Positions 53,918 to 64,000 of a stretch of DNA of 64,000 nucleotides are shown piece after piece. The stretch's first letter is position 1. Every line of letters begins with the position of its first letter. The position numbers were made by a program, and so were the translations under genes. The stretch lies in assembly GCA_022592435.1 (NCBI GenBank), contig JABYQS010000006.1, positions 310,001 through 374,000 on the forward strand, given 5' to 3'. A model generated the notes under the pieces. It worked only from the letters and a program-made list of their open reading frames with translations. It was not told the origin of the DNA and did not search any database. Source of the stretch: Cerioporus squamosus (lineage: Eukaryota > Basidiomycota > Agaricomycetes > Polyporales > Polyporaceae).

Positions 53918-55007
53918 ATGACAGCTGAGCGTGTATGCGTTGCGATCCTCGACGACTACCAGAACGTTGCATTCAAGTTTGCTGACTGGTCGGGTATCAA
54001 AGACCGGCTTGCCATCGACTCCTTCCCCGATACGACCGACGACGAAGACGTTCTTGCCAAGAGGCTGCAGCCATACACGATCATCTGCGCGATGAGGGAG
54101 AGGACAAAATTCAGGGCATCACTTCTAAATTGTCTTCCTAACTTGCGGTTCATCGCTACAACCGGCCCACGTAATGCGGGTATCGACGTCGCCCATGCGA
54201 AGACGAAGGGCATCGTCGTTTCTGGTACGAGTAGCAAGGGCAACTCTACACTAGAGCACATCTGGGCTCTACTCCTGGCGACCGTGCGGTACATCGCCGT
54301 CGAGGACGCGCGGGTGAAGGCCAGCGTGGTGCCGTGGCAGGTCACTATACCCTTCGGCCTTGCGGGGAGGACACTCGGTCTGGTGGGAGTAGGTCGGCTG
54401 GGTGCGGCTACCGCGAAGGTTCGTAGGATTCCTCTCAACTTACTGATCCTGCTGATCTAACTGCGTATACAGATCGCGAAGGCCTTCGGGATGGAGGTTA
54501 TAGGCTGGTCACCGAACCTCACTCCCGACCGTGCGGCGAGCGCAGGCGTGAAGTACGTGTCCTCCAAAGAAGAGTTGTTCAAGACCAGCGACATCGTGTC
54601 GGTGCATATGGTGCTATCGGAGCGCACACACCGCATGATTACGGCTGCCGATCTCGCTCTTATGAAGCCCACGGCGTTCTTCATCAACACCTCTCGCGGT
54701 CCTCTCGTCGACGAGCCCGCCTTGATAGAGGTGTTGAAGGCGAAGCGCATCGCGGCTGCAGGGTTGGATGTGTTCGACGAGGAGCCGTTGCCGTTGGACC
54801 ATCCGATCAGAAAGCTGGAGAATGTGACTCTCAGCCCTCACACGGGCTATGTCAGCGATTCCAATTACGAGGTGCGTTTTCCGCCTCTTGGCCGTCATGC
54901 CGGTGATTGCTGATCGCGATACCTGGCTTATATAGGCGTTCTGGGGAGACACCGTGGAGAACATCGCAGCGTTTTTGGATGGGCGCCCGACGCGCGTTAT
55001 TGAGTAG
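53918..55007 (+). CDS. D-isomer-specific 2-hydroxyacid dehydrogenase
   Basis: NAD(P)-dependent oxidoreductase acting on a 2-hydroxy or 2-keto acid. I chose the ATG at 53918 (MTAERVCVAILDDYQNVAFK); an in-frame ATG at 53834 would add 28 unneeded residues. The nucleotide fold has TLGLVGVGRLGAATAK, with the GxGxxG loop, split by an intron at about 54420-54472. Catalytic residues are Arg in INTSRGPLVDE, Glu in GLDVFDEEPLP and His in LSPHTGYVS. The last exon after an intron at about 54872-54936 gives AFWGDTVENIAAFLDGRPTR and the stop at 55007. About 320 residues, a normal length. Family members include glyoxylate and hydroxypyruvate reductases; the substrate is open. Confidence 0.93.
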
Positions 55008-55281
55008 AGGGCTCCTCGTACTACAACAATGTATTATACCGGCTTGTTCACCTCTTCCAACGACGAGCAGCGTGTAGGAGTAGCGAATATGATCGTGATC
55101 TCGATTATTCTCGAGGACAACAGCCTTTGTAAGACGGAAGAAAGACAACTGGCACAAAAAGCCGCGTGACTGTCACTGGGCACGCGCCGTCACGCTCTTT
55201 GTATGCGGCTTGATTTGGGAGGCCTTTGCGCGTCGAGGTCTTCTTCCGCACAGTACATCTTTACCTCCTACATCCACCATC

Positions 55282-57161
55282 ATGGAATCTCGTGTGGCAC
55301 ATCGCAAGAACGGTATGTGTTGCCGCCCTCTCTGACGCGTCCTTGCGCAGAATCTGAACACGATCACGACTAACCCGTCTGCATCTCTAGAGTACAAGAG
55401 CAAGGGTGGCTTGAAGCAGGACGAGCTTCGGCGCCGTCGTGAGGAGCAGCAGGTCGAGATTCGTCGGCAAAAGAGGGAGGAAAACATCTCGAAGAGGCGT
55501 AACTTCCTCCCCAGCACTGGTCCCGACTCCGACGATGAGAGCGGTGTGGGTAGCTGGGAGTCTCCGGTGCGTCTTATCACTCAGAGGCTCATCATGTCGG
55601 GATGCTCACTGTGGCGAACAGCTCGCGGAGGATATGATCGCTGGTGTCTTCTCCGATGACCCCGATCGCCAGCTCGACGCGACCACCAAGTTCCGCAAGC
55701 TGCTCTCAAAAGAAAAGAACCCCCCGATCGAGCGCGTTATTGAGTGCGGGGTCGTTCCGCGCTTTGTCGAGTTCTTGCGTGGCGACAACCCCATGCTTCA
55801 GGTACGTGTCGGCCCTGCTCGTTGCCTGGAATTTACATCTCAACGCCTCTTTAGTTCGAGGCCGCGTGGGCTTTGACCAACATCGCCTCCGGAACGGCGG
55901 AGCACACCCAGGTCGTCATCGGCGCGCAGGCCGTTCCAGAGTTCATCAAGCTCCTCTCTTCCCCCGTTCCCGACGTCCGCGAGCAGGCTGTCTGGGCTCT
56001 CGGTAACATCGCTGGAGATAGCCCGCAATGCCGCGACTATGTCCTCCAGCAGGGTGCTCTCCGCCCCCTGCTGAACCTCCTGAGCGAGAACAACAAGCTC
56101 AGCATGCTTCGCAACGCTACTTGGACCTTGAGCAACTTCTGCCGAGGCAAGTCACCTCAGCCCGATTGGGATCTGGTGCGTTTATTGCCTATTCGTCGCG
56201 AGAGCTCGCAGTTGCTAAATCAGTCGTCCTCCAGATCTCGCCAGCTCTCCCGGTGTTGACCAAGCTGATCTACTCCCTTGACGACGAGATCCTCATCGAC
56301 GCTTGCTGGGCAATCTCTTACCTCTCCGATGGTTCGAACGATAAGATCCAGGCCGTCATTGAGTCCGGTGTATGCAGGCGTCTTGTCGACCTCCTGATGC
56401 ACCCCTCGACGTCTGTTCAGACGCCTGCTCTCCGTTCCGTTGGCAACATCGTCACTGGCGACGACCTCCAAACGCAGGTCGTTATTACTTCCGGCGCACT
56501 CCCCGCTCTCCTTTCCCTGCTCTCCTCCCCGAAGGACGGTATCCGGAAGGAGGCATGCTGGACGATCTCGAACATTACGGCGGGCTCGCCTCAACAGATC
56601 CAGGCTGTCATTGACGCCAACATCATCCCTCCTCTCATCAACATCCTCCAGACCGCCGACTTCAAGACCAAGAAGGAGGCTTGCTGGGCCATCTCGAACG
56701 CCACCTCCGGTGGTCTCCAGGAGCCCTCGCAGATCCGATACCTCGTCTCGCAGGGTTGCATCAAGCCCTGTGCGACCTGTTGCAGATGATGGACAACAAG
56801 ATCATCCAGGTCGCTTTGGACGGTCTCGACAACATCTTGAAGGTCGGCGAGATGGATAAGCAGGCGCAGGGCCCCGGCGGTGTCAACCAATACGCCCTGT
56901 TCGTCGAGGAGGCGGGTGGTATGGTCACGATCCACAACCTCCAGCAGCACGACAACCTCGAGATCTACAAGAAGGCGTTCAATATCATGGACAAGTACTT
57001 CCCCGACGACGAGGAGGCGGAGCCTGCAGTCGATGCTACAGGGTCGTTCCAAGTAAGTCTATCAAGATCAACCGTAGGGTGCACTCGGACTAACCTCTAC
57101 TGCGCAGTTCAACCCCGACGGTGCCGCGCCGCCACCTGGTGGCTTCAGCTTCGGCCAGTAA
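55282..57161 (+). CDS. SRP1: importin subunit alpha (karyopherin alpha)
   Basis: Nuclear import adaptor that binds classical nuclear localisation signals and hands cargo to importin beta. The ATG at 55282 gives [20 protein letters not shown], leading into the arginine-rich importin-beta-binding helix ([27 protein letters not shown]). About ten armadillo repeats follow with the NLS-binding W-xxx-N arrays: [70 protein letters not shown] and [12 protein letters not shown]. The C-terminus [20 protein letters not shown] ends at 57161. A single C is missing in CIKPLCDLLQ (CCC for CCCC at 56766-56768), shifting the frame. Everything after it is conserved, so this is very probably a sequence error. 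Confidence 0.95.
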
Positions 57162-57605
57162 AGGGCGGGCAGTTGTGTAGCCTCGGTCATTATCTTCCAT
57201 CCTTCTTTTGTTCCTCTATCTCACTATCCATCCCACATCGTGTATCATGCAGCACCGTACTGAATATCAATCGCGACGCTTCCTGTTTCCCGATGTGGTC
57301 TTGTGTCCTCGTTGGCATGACTGGTTACGGGTTCCGTGCGCTGTCTTTATTCCCCATTGCCCATGAACGGTTGAACCCTTACGTGTATATCCCCCTGATG
57401 ATGACAAGCGTATGTATTATGTCCTAGATATGACGAGCAGTGTGTATGCAATGATACAGTGACGTGAAATCTCTACATGAACACTGCGATGCGAAAGAGA
57501 CGACCTGGAAGAAGGAGCAAGTCGGTCCGTCTTCTCCGCAGACCTACCGCGCGTCAGTTGTCCAATTAGGAAGGTGATCAGTGGTTTACCAAAAACCAGC
57601 ACGAC
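57162..57605. other. intergenic between importin alpha and LSM5
   Basis: About 440 bases between two plus-strand genes with no recognisable feature. Confidence 0.5.
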
Positions 57606-58078
57606 ATGGCATCCCAGATCCTCCCGCTCGGTGAGAGGCAACGTCAAAAATACAACGAATGGTAGGCTGAGCTGATGCAACATAGAATTGATTGATAGGT
57701 GCATTGGATCGCGCATATGGGTCATCATGAAGAACGATAGAGAATTTACGGGCACGCTGCTCGGGTTCGACGACTTCGTCAGTGAGTACGCGTACTTTTT
57801 CGTCCTCCAACCCAGCTAAAGCACTGTCCTTGATAGATATGGTCCTGGAGGATGTGACGGAGTAGTGAGTGCCTTGTCTCCAGCGATCGCATGTGTACTC
57901 ATAGGGCGACCGCAGCGAGACGACGCCACAAGGAAAGAAGAAAACGACACTCAACCAGACATTGCTCAACGGCAACAATATCTGTATGGTAGGGGAATCC
58001 TAGTTCCTGAGGAGAACCGTTGACTGAGCGACGATCACACAGCTGATCCCCGGTAGCTCTGGACCTGAGGACGTGTAA
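57606..58078 (+). CDS. LSM5: LSm5 U6 snRNA-associated Sm-like protein
   Basis: Component of the LSm1-7 (cytoplasmic decay) and LSm2-8 (U6 snRNP) rings. The ATG at 57606 gives MASQILPL. After an intron comes the Sm1 motif [20 protein letters not shown] and TLLGFDDFV; after the next, [10 protein letters not shown]. Then [20 protein letters not shown] leads into NICM, the Sm2 motif with ILLNGNNI-type spelling, and [11 protein letters not shown], stop at 58076. The intron after VTEY must use the acceptor at 57915 (CGCAG), not the earlier CATAG, to keep frame and match the family. About 90 residues in five small exons. Confidence 0.94.
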
Positions 58079-59409
58079 AATGCTCTGTGCTTTTTGTTCG
58101 CATGGCATACGTCGATACATTGTATCTTCTCACTGCGCTCTGAATATGATCTCGAGTTTGCATCGCATTCATGGTGACCCTCAGGGTACTCTGACATGTC
58201 TCCAGCGGCATCGCTGATGGGCTCGCCATCGGGTGTGCGTGATGCTGACATTCAAGTCTACAGAATCACGGTCGTGTCCAGCAAGTTACAGATGTGAATG
58301 ATTGTACAAGACTGGCGCCCCAGAAGAAGCATGGTCACGGAGGAAGTCGATCTGCGGTAGGCCGTCGACCAAGCTCAAATGCGAGAGGAATGGCTTATGA
58401 GTGCGAGGCCTGGGGCCTTTATGGCTGGTCGCCAAGCGCAATATGCATCTGGTGGGTTGTAGCCCCGACGCGATCGCCAGACGAGCAGTACTTAGGTTGA
58501 CTGGAAGTTGACTCCGCTGACGATCTCGGTGCCGGGGAAGCCGACGACATAGATTTTGCAGGTTCCGACTATAACCAGGCTGGTGCGGGTAGAGCGGCGA
58601 GCTTACGTCGTCGGTGTGGTGGTGCTGAGCGGTGAGCCTAAGGTTCTTTGACGAGACACAGTCGCTCTGATTCGGGCTGCCGCTTGAGGTCTAACAGACG
58701 GGCTTGGTCGGCTCGGGCGTCGGGCAGGCTATGGCGACAAACACAATTACTTAGGGAACGGTGTGTAGAGGAGAAGGGCAGTGCGTAACGCACCCTTCTC
58801 GGTGAGCGACGCCAATCCACCCGCGGTAGCGGCGAAGGTGTCGTGGAAAATGAAGGCATCAGTGAGCTTACTTATAGTGCGAAGAGTAAACGGTGGAACG
58901 AGGAATCGAAGGCGATCGTGCTCAGCGGGAGGAGTAGCAAGCAAACGACTCACCAACTAGCCTGAGACTGCGCGGCATTCGGAGCGTGGGGCAGGAGAGC
59001 TCATCATAGTGTCGACCCAACTGCGGTCTTCGCAGGACCGTCAACTTGAATTCGGATTCGGTTAAGGTGATCAACTACGGCGGCAGCCTGTAACATATGC
59101 CAGCGTGCGTTCATGTTGGCCCTTCGAAGTGGTTTTCTGCTGGATGAACATACTTCCAGATTTGAAGTTGATCACCGTGGCGTACATCTTTGATTCATGT
59201 TGACTGTAAATAGGGTCCTCTTGCAGTGTTGCCTATGTGTTAGGCTATTCTCATATGCGAGGTCTTCGGGTCGTCCTTTCCTTGCCGCACCCGTGCCAGC
59301 CCGCTTTAAGGAGCCTGAGACGAACTTGCAGGGTGGTTATGTCGAGAGGTGCCGCACTGTCTCACTACTTGGCGCTAGAACATTTGTGTCACGTGGAGGT
59401 AGTTGGCAT
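58079..59409. other. 1.3-kb stretch with at most one unassigned small minus-strand gene
   Basis: On the minus strand between about 58990 and 58492 there are coding-like pieces, for example LTDAFIFHDTFAATAGGLAS (about 58880-58810), PTPEPTKPVC (about 58730-58695) and IYVVGFPGTEIVSGVNFQST (about 58555-58495). Possible splice sites lie between them. I cannot join them into one convincing protein and recognise no family. The remainder (58079-58490 and 59000-59409) shows nothing I can support apart from the tRNA upstream region at its right end. Confidence 0.35.
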
Positions 59410-59510
59410 GGCCGCCTGGCGTAATGGCAACGCGTCTGACTACGACTTGGGCGTTTAACGTTTACGTAAGCTTGATCAGGAGATTGCAGGTTCGACCCCT
59501 GCGGTGGTCA
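59410..59510 (+). tRNA. tRNA-Arg(ACG) with intron
   Basis: A cloverleaf can be drawn. The acceptor stem GGCCGCC (59410-59416) pairs with GGTGGTC (59503-59509), with two G-T pairs. The D arm is GCGTAATGGCAACGC, the anticodon stem TCTGA/TCAGG and the loop CTACGAA, giving anticodon ACG. The variable loop is AGATT, and the T arm GCAGG-TTCGACC-CCTGC. An intron of about 29 bases (about 59446-59474) interrupts the loop one base after the anticodon, the standard eukaryotic position. Internal A box (from 59417) and B box (GGTTCGACC, 59489-59497) are present, and a T-run terminator follows at 59513. It reads CGT/CGC codons after A34-to-inosine editing. Confidence 0.9.
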
Positions 59511-59512
59511 TC

Positions 59513-59518
59513 CTTTTT
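59513..59518 (+). terminator. RNA polymerase III terminator
   Basis: A run of five T directly after the tRNA 3' end, sufficient for polymerase III termination. Confidence 0.6.
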
Positions 59519-59607
59519 GCGTAAGCACACACCCGAGCGCTTGCGCGACATTTGTCGCGTCCGCGTCTGGGTCCAGAGCTCTCTCTCTCTCTCTCCATCT
59601 GTCCACC

Positions 59608-59991
59608 ATGGCTGTCAGACTACGAATGGCCGTTCATGGCGTTCGCAACAGCCGCATCTTCCATCTAGTCGCAGTCAACCAACGGCAGCGGCGAAACGCG
59701 AAGCCCATCGAGCTCCTCGGTGTCTACGACCCTCGGCTCAAGCCCGGCGAGAGCACGAAGACCATCGAATGGAGCGTGCAGCGGATACAGTACTGGCTTA
59801 ACGTCGGTGCTACCCCTAGCAAAACAGTGACGAAGCTATTGCAGATGGTGCGTATCAACATGTATTCGTTGCATTCTTTTGCTAAAGAGCAGTTGTAGGG
59901 TGGCATCCTTCCAGCGCAGCGGACAGTGTCCGAAACCGTGTCTACGCCTCCGTCACCGTCACCAGAAGCCGCCTCACAGCCCTCCGCATAG
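59608..59991 (+). CDS. MRPS16: mitochondrial ribosomal protein bS16m
   Basis: Small-subunit protein of the mitochondrial ribosome. The ATG at 59608 gives MAVRLRMAVHGVRNSRIFHL, then VAVNQRQRRNAKPIELLGVY, DPRLKPGESTKTIEWSVQRI and QYWLNVGATPSKTVTKLLQM, matching bacterial S16 over its length. After one intron (about 59848-59897) the second exon gives GGILPAQRT and a Ser/Pro-rich tail ending EAASQPSA at 59991. The start codon follows a CT-rich tract (59579-59597). It lies only 98 bases downstream of the tRNA-Arg gene on the same strand. Confidence 0.94.
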
Positions 59992-60144
59992 CTCTGGGCT
60001 TCATGACTATCCGTATATGCACACTGCGCAGCACCCGACGTTGCGAACGCACGAGCTCTGACCTGTCCGGCCCCCTGGACACATCGACACGCCGAGGGTG
60101 GACGGAGCATACGAAGGCAGGAGGGGGGACATGAGTACACGGTT

Positions 60145-61078
60145 ACGGTGATGCATTCTGTGTATCCAAGAGCAGGGCCACAATCTCAGTATGTCCTGCG
60201 ATATCTGCCAACTCCTTTGCCGTGAACTCGTCCGGGTCCTATGTTCGAGAATCCGTGACCGACACCCGTAACGTACGAACGTTGGCACGCACCTTGGTCT
60301 CCGGGTTTGCCCCTCGCTTGAGCAAGATATCTACGACTTCAAGATGTCCTCTGTCTGCTGCTAGGTGCAACGGAGTGTATCCCTGTATCGTCACGGCGCA
60401 AGGATGAGTTGACCGTTCGCGCAGGCGGGAGGGTGAGTCTTACATTTTCGTCCACGGCATTCACGTCCGCATCCGGGTGCCCTTGAAAGTACGCCAGCAC
60501 CGCCGGAACGTCCCCTGCGATAGCCAGATTGCTGAGCGCACTTGAGCTCCCTTCGTCATCTTCCATAGCCAGCGTACTTGTGACCCGACCCATCGCCCCG
60601 CCCTCACCCTTGGGCTTCCTAGCCTCTCCTTCATCGTCCGAGACGTCCCATATGTCCTCCTCTCCCCCCTCCGCAGACTCCTTGGGCTTCGATGGCGCAG
60701 GCTCACTCGCCTTGCCTTCACTCCACCCCAAGCTCCGTGCAATCTCCAAGTACCGCTTCTCAGCGTCGGCCGGTCGGTCCTGGTATGTCTTCCCGGCAGT
60801 CTGCCATGCTTCCCACTTTGCTTTGCCGGCAAAGTCGAATAGGGACGGCTTCGGTACGTTGGGCGTCGGAGATACCGTCAGATACTTGAAGATGGCGTAC
60901 AGCTATCCTGAGCCCAAGCATCGAAGACAAATGTCAGGCATAGATCACAACTGGATGGATCGGATGGACTCCGAACCTCCAGCTTGGTCGCGTTTGACAC
61001 GGAGCTCAGGGACGACGCCTTGGACAGGTATGTGGCGGCCTCTTGGAAGGAGGCAGATGGATTATAGGTGGTGACCAT
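60145..61078 (-). CDS. acyl-CoA-binding protein with ankyrin repeats (ACBD6-like)
   Basis: Binds long-chain acyl-CoA and probably a partner protein. The ATG at 61078 gives [20 protein letters not shown] (helix 1 of the ACB fold). After an intron comes [34 protein letters not shown] and [14 protein letters not shown], with the Tyr, Lys and Trp typical of the acyl-CoA pocket. A Glu/Asp-rich linker ([20 protein letters not shown]) leads to ankyrin repeats: [20 protein letters not shown], then [20 protein letters not shown] then LKRGANPET, and [20 protein letters not shown]. The stop is at 60145. Four exons join in frame to about 230 residues. It converges with the bS16m gene, 153 bases apart. 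Confidence 0.92.
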
Positions 61079-61213
61079 GGTGGTAAGGTACACGGTAAAA
61101 CAGTGTACGTTAACGTTAGAAGTAGATGAGTCCCCGCGCGAGTTACAGTGGCCGTATCCTAAGTCTATTACGTAAGCAGACAGGAACGAATAACTACCCA
61201 ACGACAAGTCCCC

Positions 61214-62618
61214 CTACGCAAGGCCAGCGGCTTGCATTGCCTGCAATGTCACGGTGAATACACATCCATGTGCGCATGTGAGTGCGACGCACCTTGAGCA
61301 TGGTGGAACCAATCTTGGCTGGGCTGTCGGTGACATGGACGCCGGCCTTCTCGAGAGCCGCAACCTTGTCCGACGCAGCACCTGCAAGTGATTGCGAATC
61401 AATGTCAAAAACCGTCTTGCACGAAGAATTCGTCTGCTTACCCTTGCCGCCGGAGATGATAGCACCGGCGTGACCCATACGCCGTCCGGGCGGAGCAGTG
61501 CGGCCAGCGATGAAGCCGACCACAGGTTTGGGGTTCTTGCGGGTCTTGTTGTACCGCTCGAGGTACTCAGCAGCCTCCTCCTCCATGCCGCCGCCGATCT
61601 CGCCGATGATGACGATACCCTCCGTGCGGGGGTCATCAAGGAACAGTTTCACGACGTCGACGTGCTTCGTGCCGGGGAAGGGGTCACCGCCGATACCGAC
61701 GACGAGCGACTGGCCGAGACCAACGCCAGTCGTCTGTGCGACGGCCTCGTAGGTGAGCGTACCGGAACGGGAGACGATACCTGGCGGAACGCGTTAACAA
61801 GGACGTGCGTGTAGTGGATAGCGGGGATTGAACTGACCGATACGACCGGGCTTGTGGATGGCGCCCGGCTGAATACCCATCTTGCAGCCCTCGGGGTTAA
61901 TGATACCGGGGCAGTTGGGGCCGACGAGACGCGACTTGGATTGGCTCTTGAGCGCGTTCATGACCTATCACAGGCGGGCGGTCGCAACAAGATCGCCGCG
62001 CTCGGAGCATGGCTGGACACTCACCTTAACCTCGTCCAGCTGGGGAATGCCCTCCGTAATGGCAACAATGAGACCAATCTCGTTCTCGATGGCCTCAATG
62101 ATGGCGTCTGCGGCGGTGGGTGGTGGTACGTAGAGGACGGTCGCATCGGGCTTTACTTCCCTCACAGCCTGGCGCAAACGATGGGTGACGGGGGGTTGTA
62201 GCAGTTGAATGACACACGTACCTCCTTGACGGTGCCAAAGATAGGAAGACCAAGATGGGTCTGCCCCGCCTTCTTGGGAGAGACACCACCGACCATGCGA
62301 GTACCATACGCGAGCGCCTCTTTTACATGGAAAGTACCCTGTGATAACATGTCCGCTTCGAATGAGCGACGAAGCACAACCGTGAGAGGCATAGCAACGT
62401 ACAGTCTTTCCGGTGAGACCCTGGCAAAGCACCTTGGTATCCTTGTGGATGAGGAGGTTGGGTATGGTCAAGTCGTAATTGCGGCGAGCCGCAGACTGCG
62501 AGAACGCCCGGCGCCCAGCTGATTGGGATGGAACAGATCAAAGACTGTCCGGAGTGGTCGAGACGTGAGGCTGAGCATTACCTGCGGACGAGAAGGACTG
62601 CCCAGCACGACGAAGCAT
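61214..62618 (-). CDS. LSC1: succinyl-CoA ligase alpha subunit, mitochondrial
   Basis: TCA-cycle enzyme converting succinyl-CoA to succinate with formation of a nucleoside triphosphate. The ATG at 62618 gives [12 protein letters not shown], and after the first intron (about 62522-62581) [20 protein letters not shown], a good presequence. The CoA-binding fold has [29 protein letters not shown] and [10 protein letters not shown]. Then come [20 protein letters not shown] and [52 protein letters not shown], and [18 protein letters not shown]. The catalytic phosphohistidine is in [14 protein letters not shown]. The last exon is AMQAAGLA, stop at 61214. Seven or so introns; all key residues present. 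Confidence 0.96.
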
Positions 62619-62864
62619 TGGAGGTAGAGAAAGGAAGAGAGTTGCGCTGGCTCGTCCAACGCGCTCACCGCGTCAAGCTCTGCCAGCATCGCTCTTCTTT
62701 TGGCAGATCACGCACGTGCCTACTTCCGCACTGGTTACCGGCACTGCCACCCGTAGAATCACGCACCAGAGACCACGTCCGCGGTAGATGGTGTATCAAT
62801 ACAGATGGTTGTACTCAAGCTGCGTATGTATAGGTACAATTCTTTGCTCACTTGCACTATCCGC

Positions 62865-64000
62865 CTACTCCCGGCCATCCAAGGGCCCTACACGTCTCCG
62901 CTCGCGTGCCTTCCGCGAGGCACGGCGGAGGGCCCTGAGTGCATACTTCACTTTGTCGTAGTCCCGAGACTGCACGGAGCTGCGCCAATCATCAGCATGG
63001 TGCAGACGGTAAAGAAGGGGGAAAGGAATGCAAGACTCACCTGTTGACGTCCGAGATGAAGGTGGCCTTGACCGCATCCGTGACCGTGATGGGCGGGAGC
63101 TGCTGGACGGCTGGGGTCACCCACGCAAGCAACTGCGTCGGCCAGAGCGAGCCCAGCACCCGGAAGATGGTCACCACCATTTGCATGGACTCTTCCGGGA
63201 ACTCGCCGACCGTACCGGAGAGCAGCAGCGCAATGAGCTCCGCACCTTCCCGTTCTACGACAGGCTGGATGGCAGCGGCGTAGATGGGGAACTTCGGAGG
63301 CGGCGGCTGCGCAGAAGGCTGGAGACACTCGTGGCTAAGGATAGAGCGGATCAAGTCGAGCGCTGCAAATACGATGTCAGAATGCACGAGGGTCAGCGCG
63401 GCCATCGCCGCGCGGAAAGCGATAGCTAGGGCTGGCGAAGGGAAGAAGACATCAGGAGTGAAATCGATCATCTGCAAGGTCATTTGCAGATAGTCCTCCA
63501 TGACTGTGCGACGGGTCAGCGTGTGTATCACCACTGGTCGGGTATGACAGACTCACCGTCTGGTATCATCTGCGGCGGTCGATCGGAGAGAATCGCGACC
63601 AGTTTCTGCGAGGACCGCTCGTACACGTCCTTGAAGGCTGCCCGTACTGCTGGGTCTTCCTCGTTTCCGAAGCGCGAGACAACCTTGCCCGTCAGCCACA
63701 AGTAACTTGAGAATCCAGTCGCCTCGAACGACGCAGCCAGCCTTGCCAGCACCGACGGGATGATCGGTAGTGTCGCCGACCCGAAAAAGTTGAGTCCCAG
63801 GCGAAGGACGCGAGTCGTCCGCTCGCAGACGTGGTAGTCGGTGCCGTACTTTGCAATGAACGGCTCAAAGACAGCCCACGCCTCTTGATATGTGTTCTGG
63901 CAAGCCGCAGGAAGCTGCTCGCCGAACGACTGGACGACGCCAAGCATCGTCTCGAGGTTCTCCAGGTCGTCTGCAGGCTTTTTAGCCAACGGTATGCACA
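62865..64000 (-). CDS. importin-beta-like transport receptor (Mtr10/transportin-3 type), C-terminal part
   Basis: Nuclear transport receptor for SR-type RNA-binding proteins in the Mtr10/TNPO3/importin-13 branch. The 5' end lies right of 64000. Visible HEAT-repeat sequence begins LENLETMLGVVQSFGEQLPA and continues CQNTYQEAWAVFEPFIAKYG, CERTTRVLRLGLNFFG, SFEATGFSSYLWLTGKVVSR and FG. After an intron comes MEDYLQMTLQMIDFTPDVFF and FRVLGSLWPTQLLAWV. A last intron (about 63039-62985) precedes SRDYDKVKYALRALRRASRK and the stop at 62865. The order CERTTR ... TG.SSYLW..GK.V..FG is typical of the C-terminal third of this branch. No frame conflict seen. Confidence 0.88.

Noticed and set aside
57860..57920. 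Apparent one-base loss in LSM5 at the junction after VTEY
   Set aside because: Using the acceptor at 57915 instead of the nearer CATAG gives VTEYETTPQG in frame, matching the family, so no error is needed.

Overview
The window is nuclear DNA from a filamentous basidiomycete, most likely an Agaricomycete and perhaps a wood-decay polypore. The genes are GC-rich and closely packed on both strands. They are cut by many 45-70 nt GT-AG introns, and pyrimidine-rich tracts often precede start codons. The protein families (basidiomycete phytase, Zn2Cys6 regulator, CSL factor, XPG/PIN-like nuclease, multi-copy tyrosine recombinase) fit this. Exon structures were worked out by eye from splice signals and protein continuity, so gene ends are firmer than individual exon edges.

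Left part (1-28 kb), mostly core genes: a mitochondrial m-AAA protease (minus, 3' end off the window), a secreted histidine acid phosphatase/phytase, a mitochondrial PP2C phosphatase, a gamma-glutamyltranspeptidase-like enzyme, a Zn2Cys6 regulator, ESCRT-III Vps20, a PPIL2-type U-box cyclophilin, a mitochondrial PPR protein, an MFS sugar transporter, a mitochondrial DEAD-box helicase and a large TM7S3/TM198-like membrane protein.

Middle part (28-39.5 kb), an accessory island. It holds an XPG/GEN1-like nuclease with C-terminal SUMO-interacting motifs, a tyrosine recombinase with its catalytic residues present, and a SAP-domain gene, packed tail-to-tail and head-to-head. The SAP gene is split by a 642-bp non-autonomous DNA transposon. 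That element has terminal inverted repeats and a 6-bp target duplication, and taking it out restores the reading frame exactly. An OTT_1508-like deaminase gene lies on the right edge, and a fragment resembling the tail of such a deaminase lies on the left edge. The nuclease has an in-frame TGA and local frame breaks. I infer a composite, probably decaying, mobile or selfish cassette.

Right part (40-64 kb), core genes again: an unknown acidic protein, a CSL-type transcription factor, a Golgi-type DXD glycosyltransferase, ribulose-phosphate 3-epimerase, a small GPI-anchored-like protein, cytochrome oxidase subunit VIa, proteasome subunit Rpn2, a 2-hydroxyacid dehydrogenase, importin alpha, LSm5, an intron-containing tRNA-Arg(ACG), mitochondrial ribosomal protein bS16m, an acyl-CoA-binding/ankyrin protein, succinyl-CoA ligase alpha, and the C-terminal part of an Mtr10/transportin-3-type importin (minus, 5' end off the window).

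Four single-base losses in otherwise conserved coding sequence (near 220, 1030, 40345 and 56767) look more like consensus errors than biology and should be checked before any gene is called broken.
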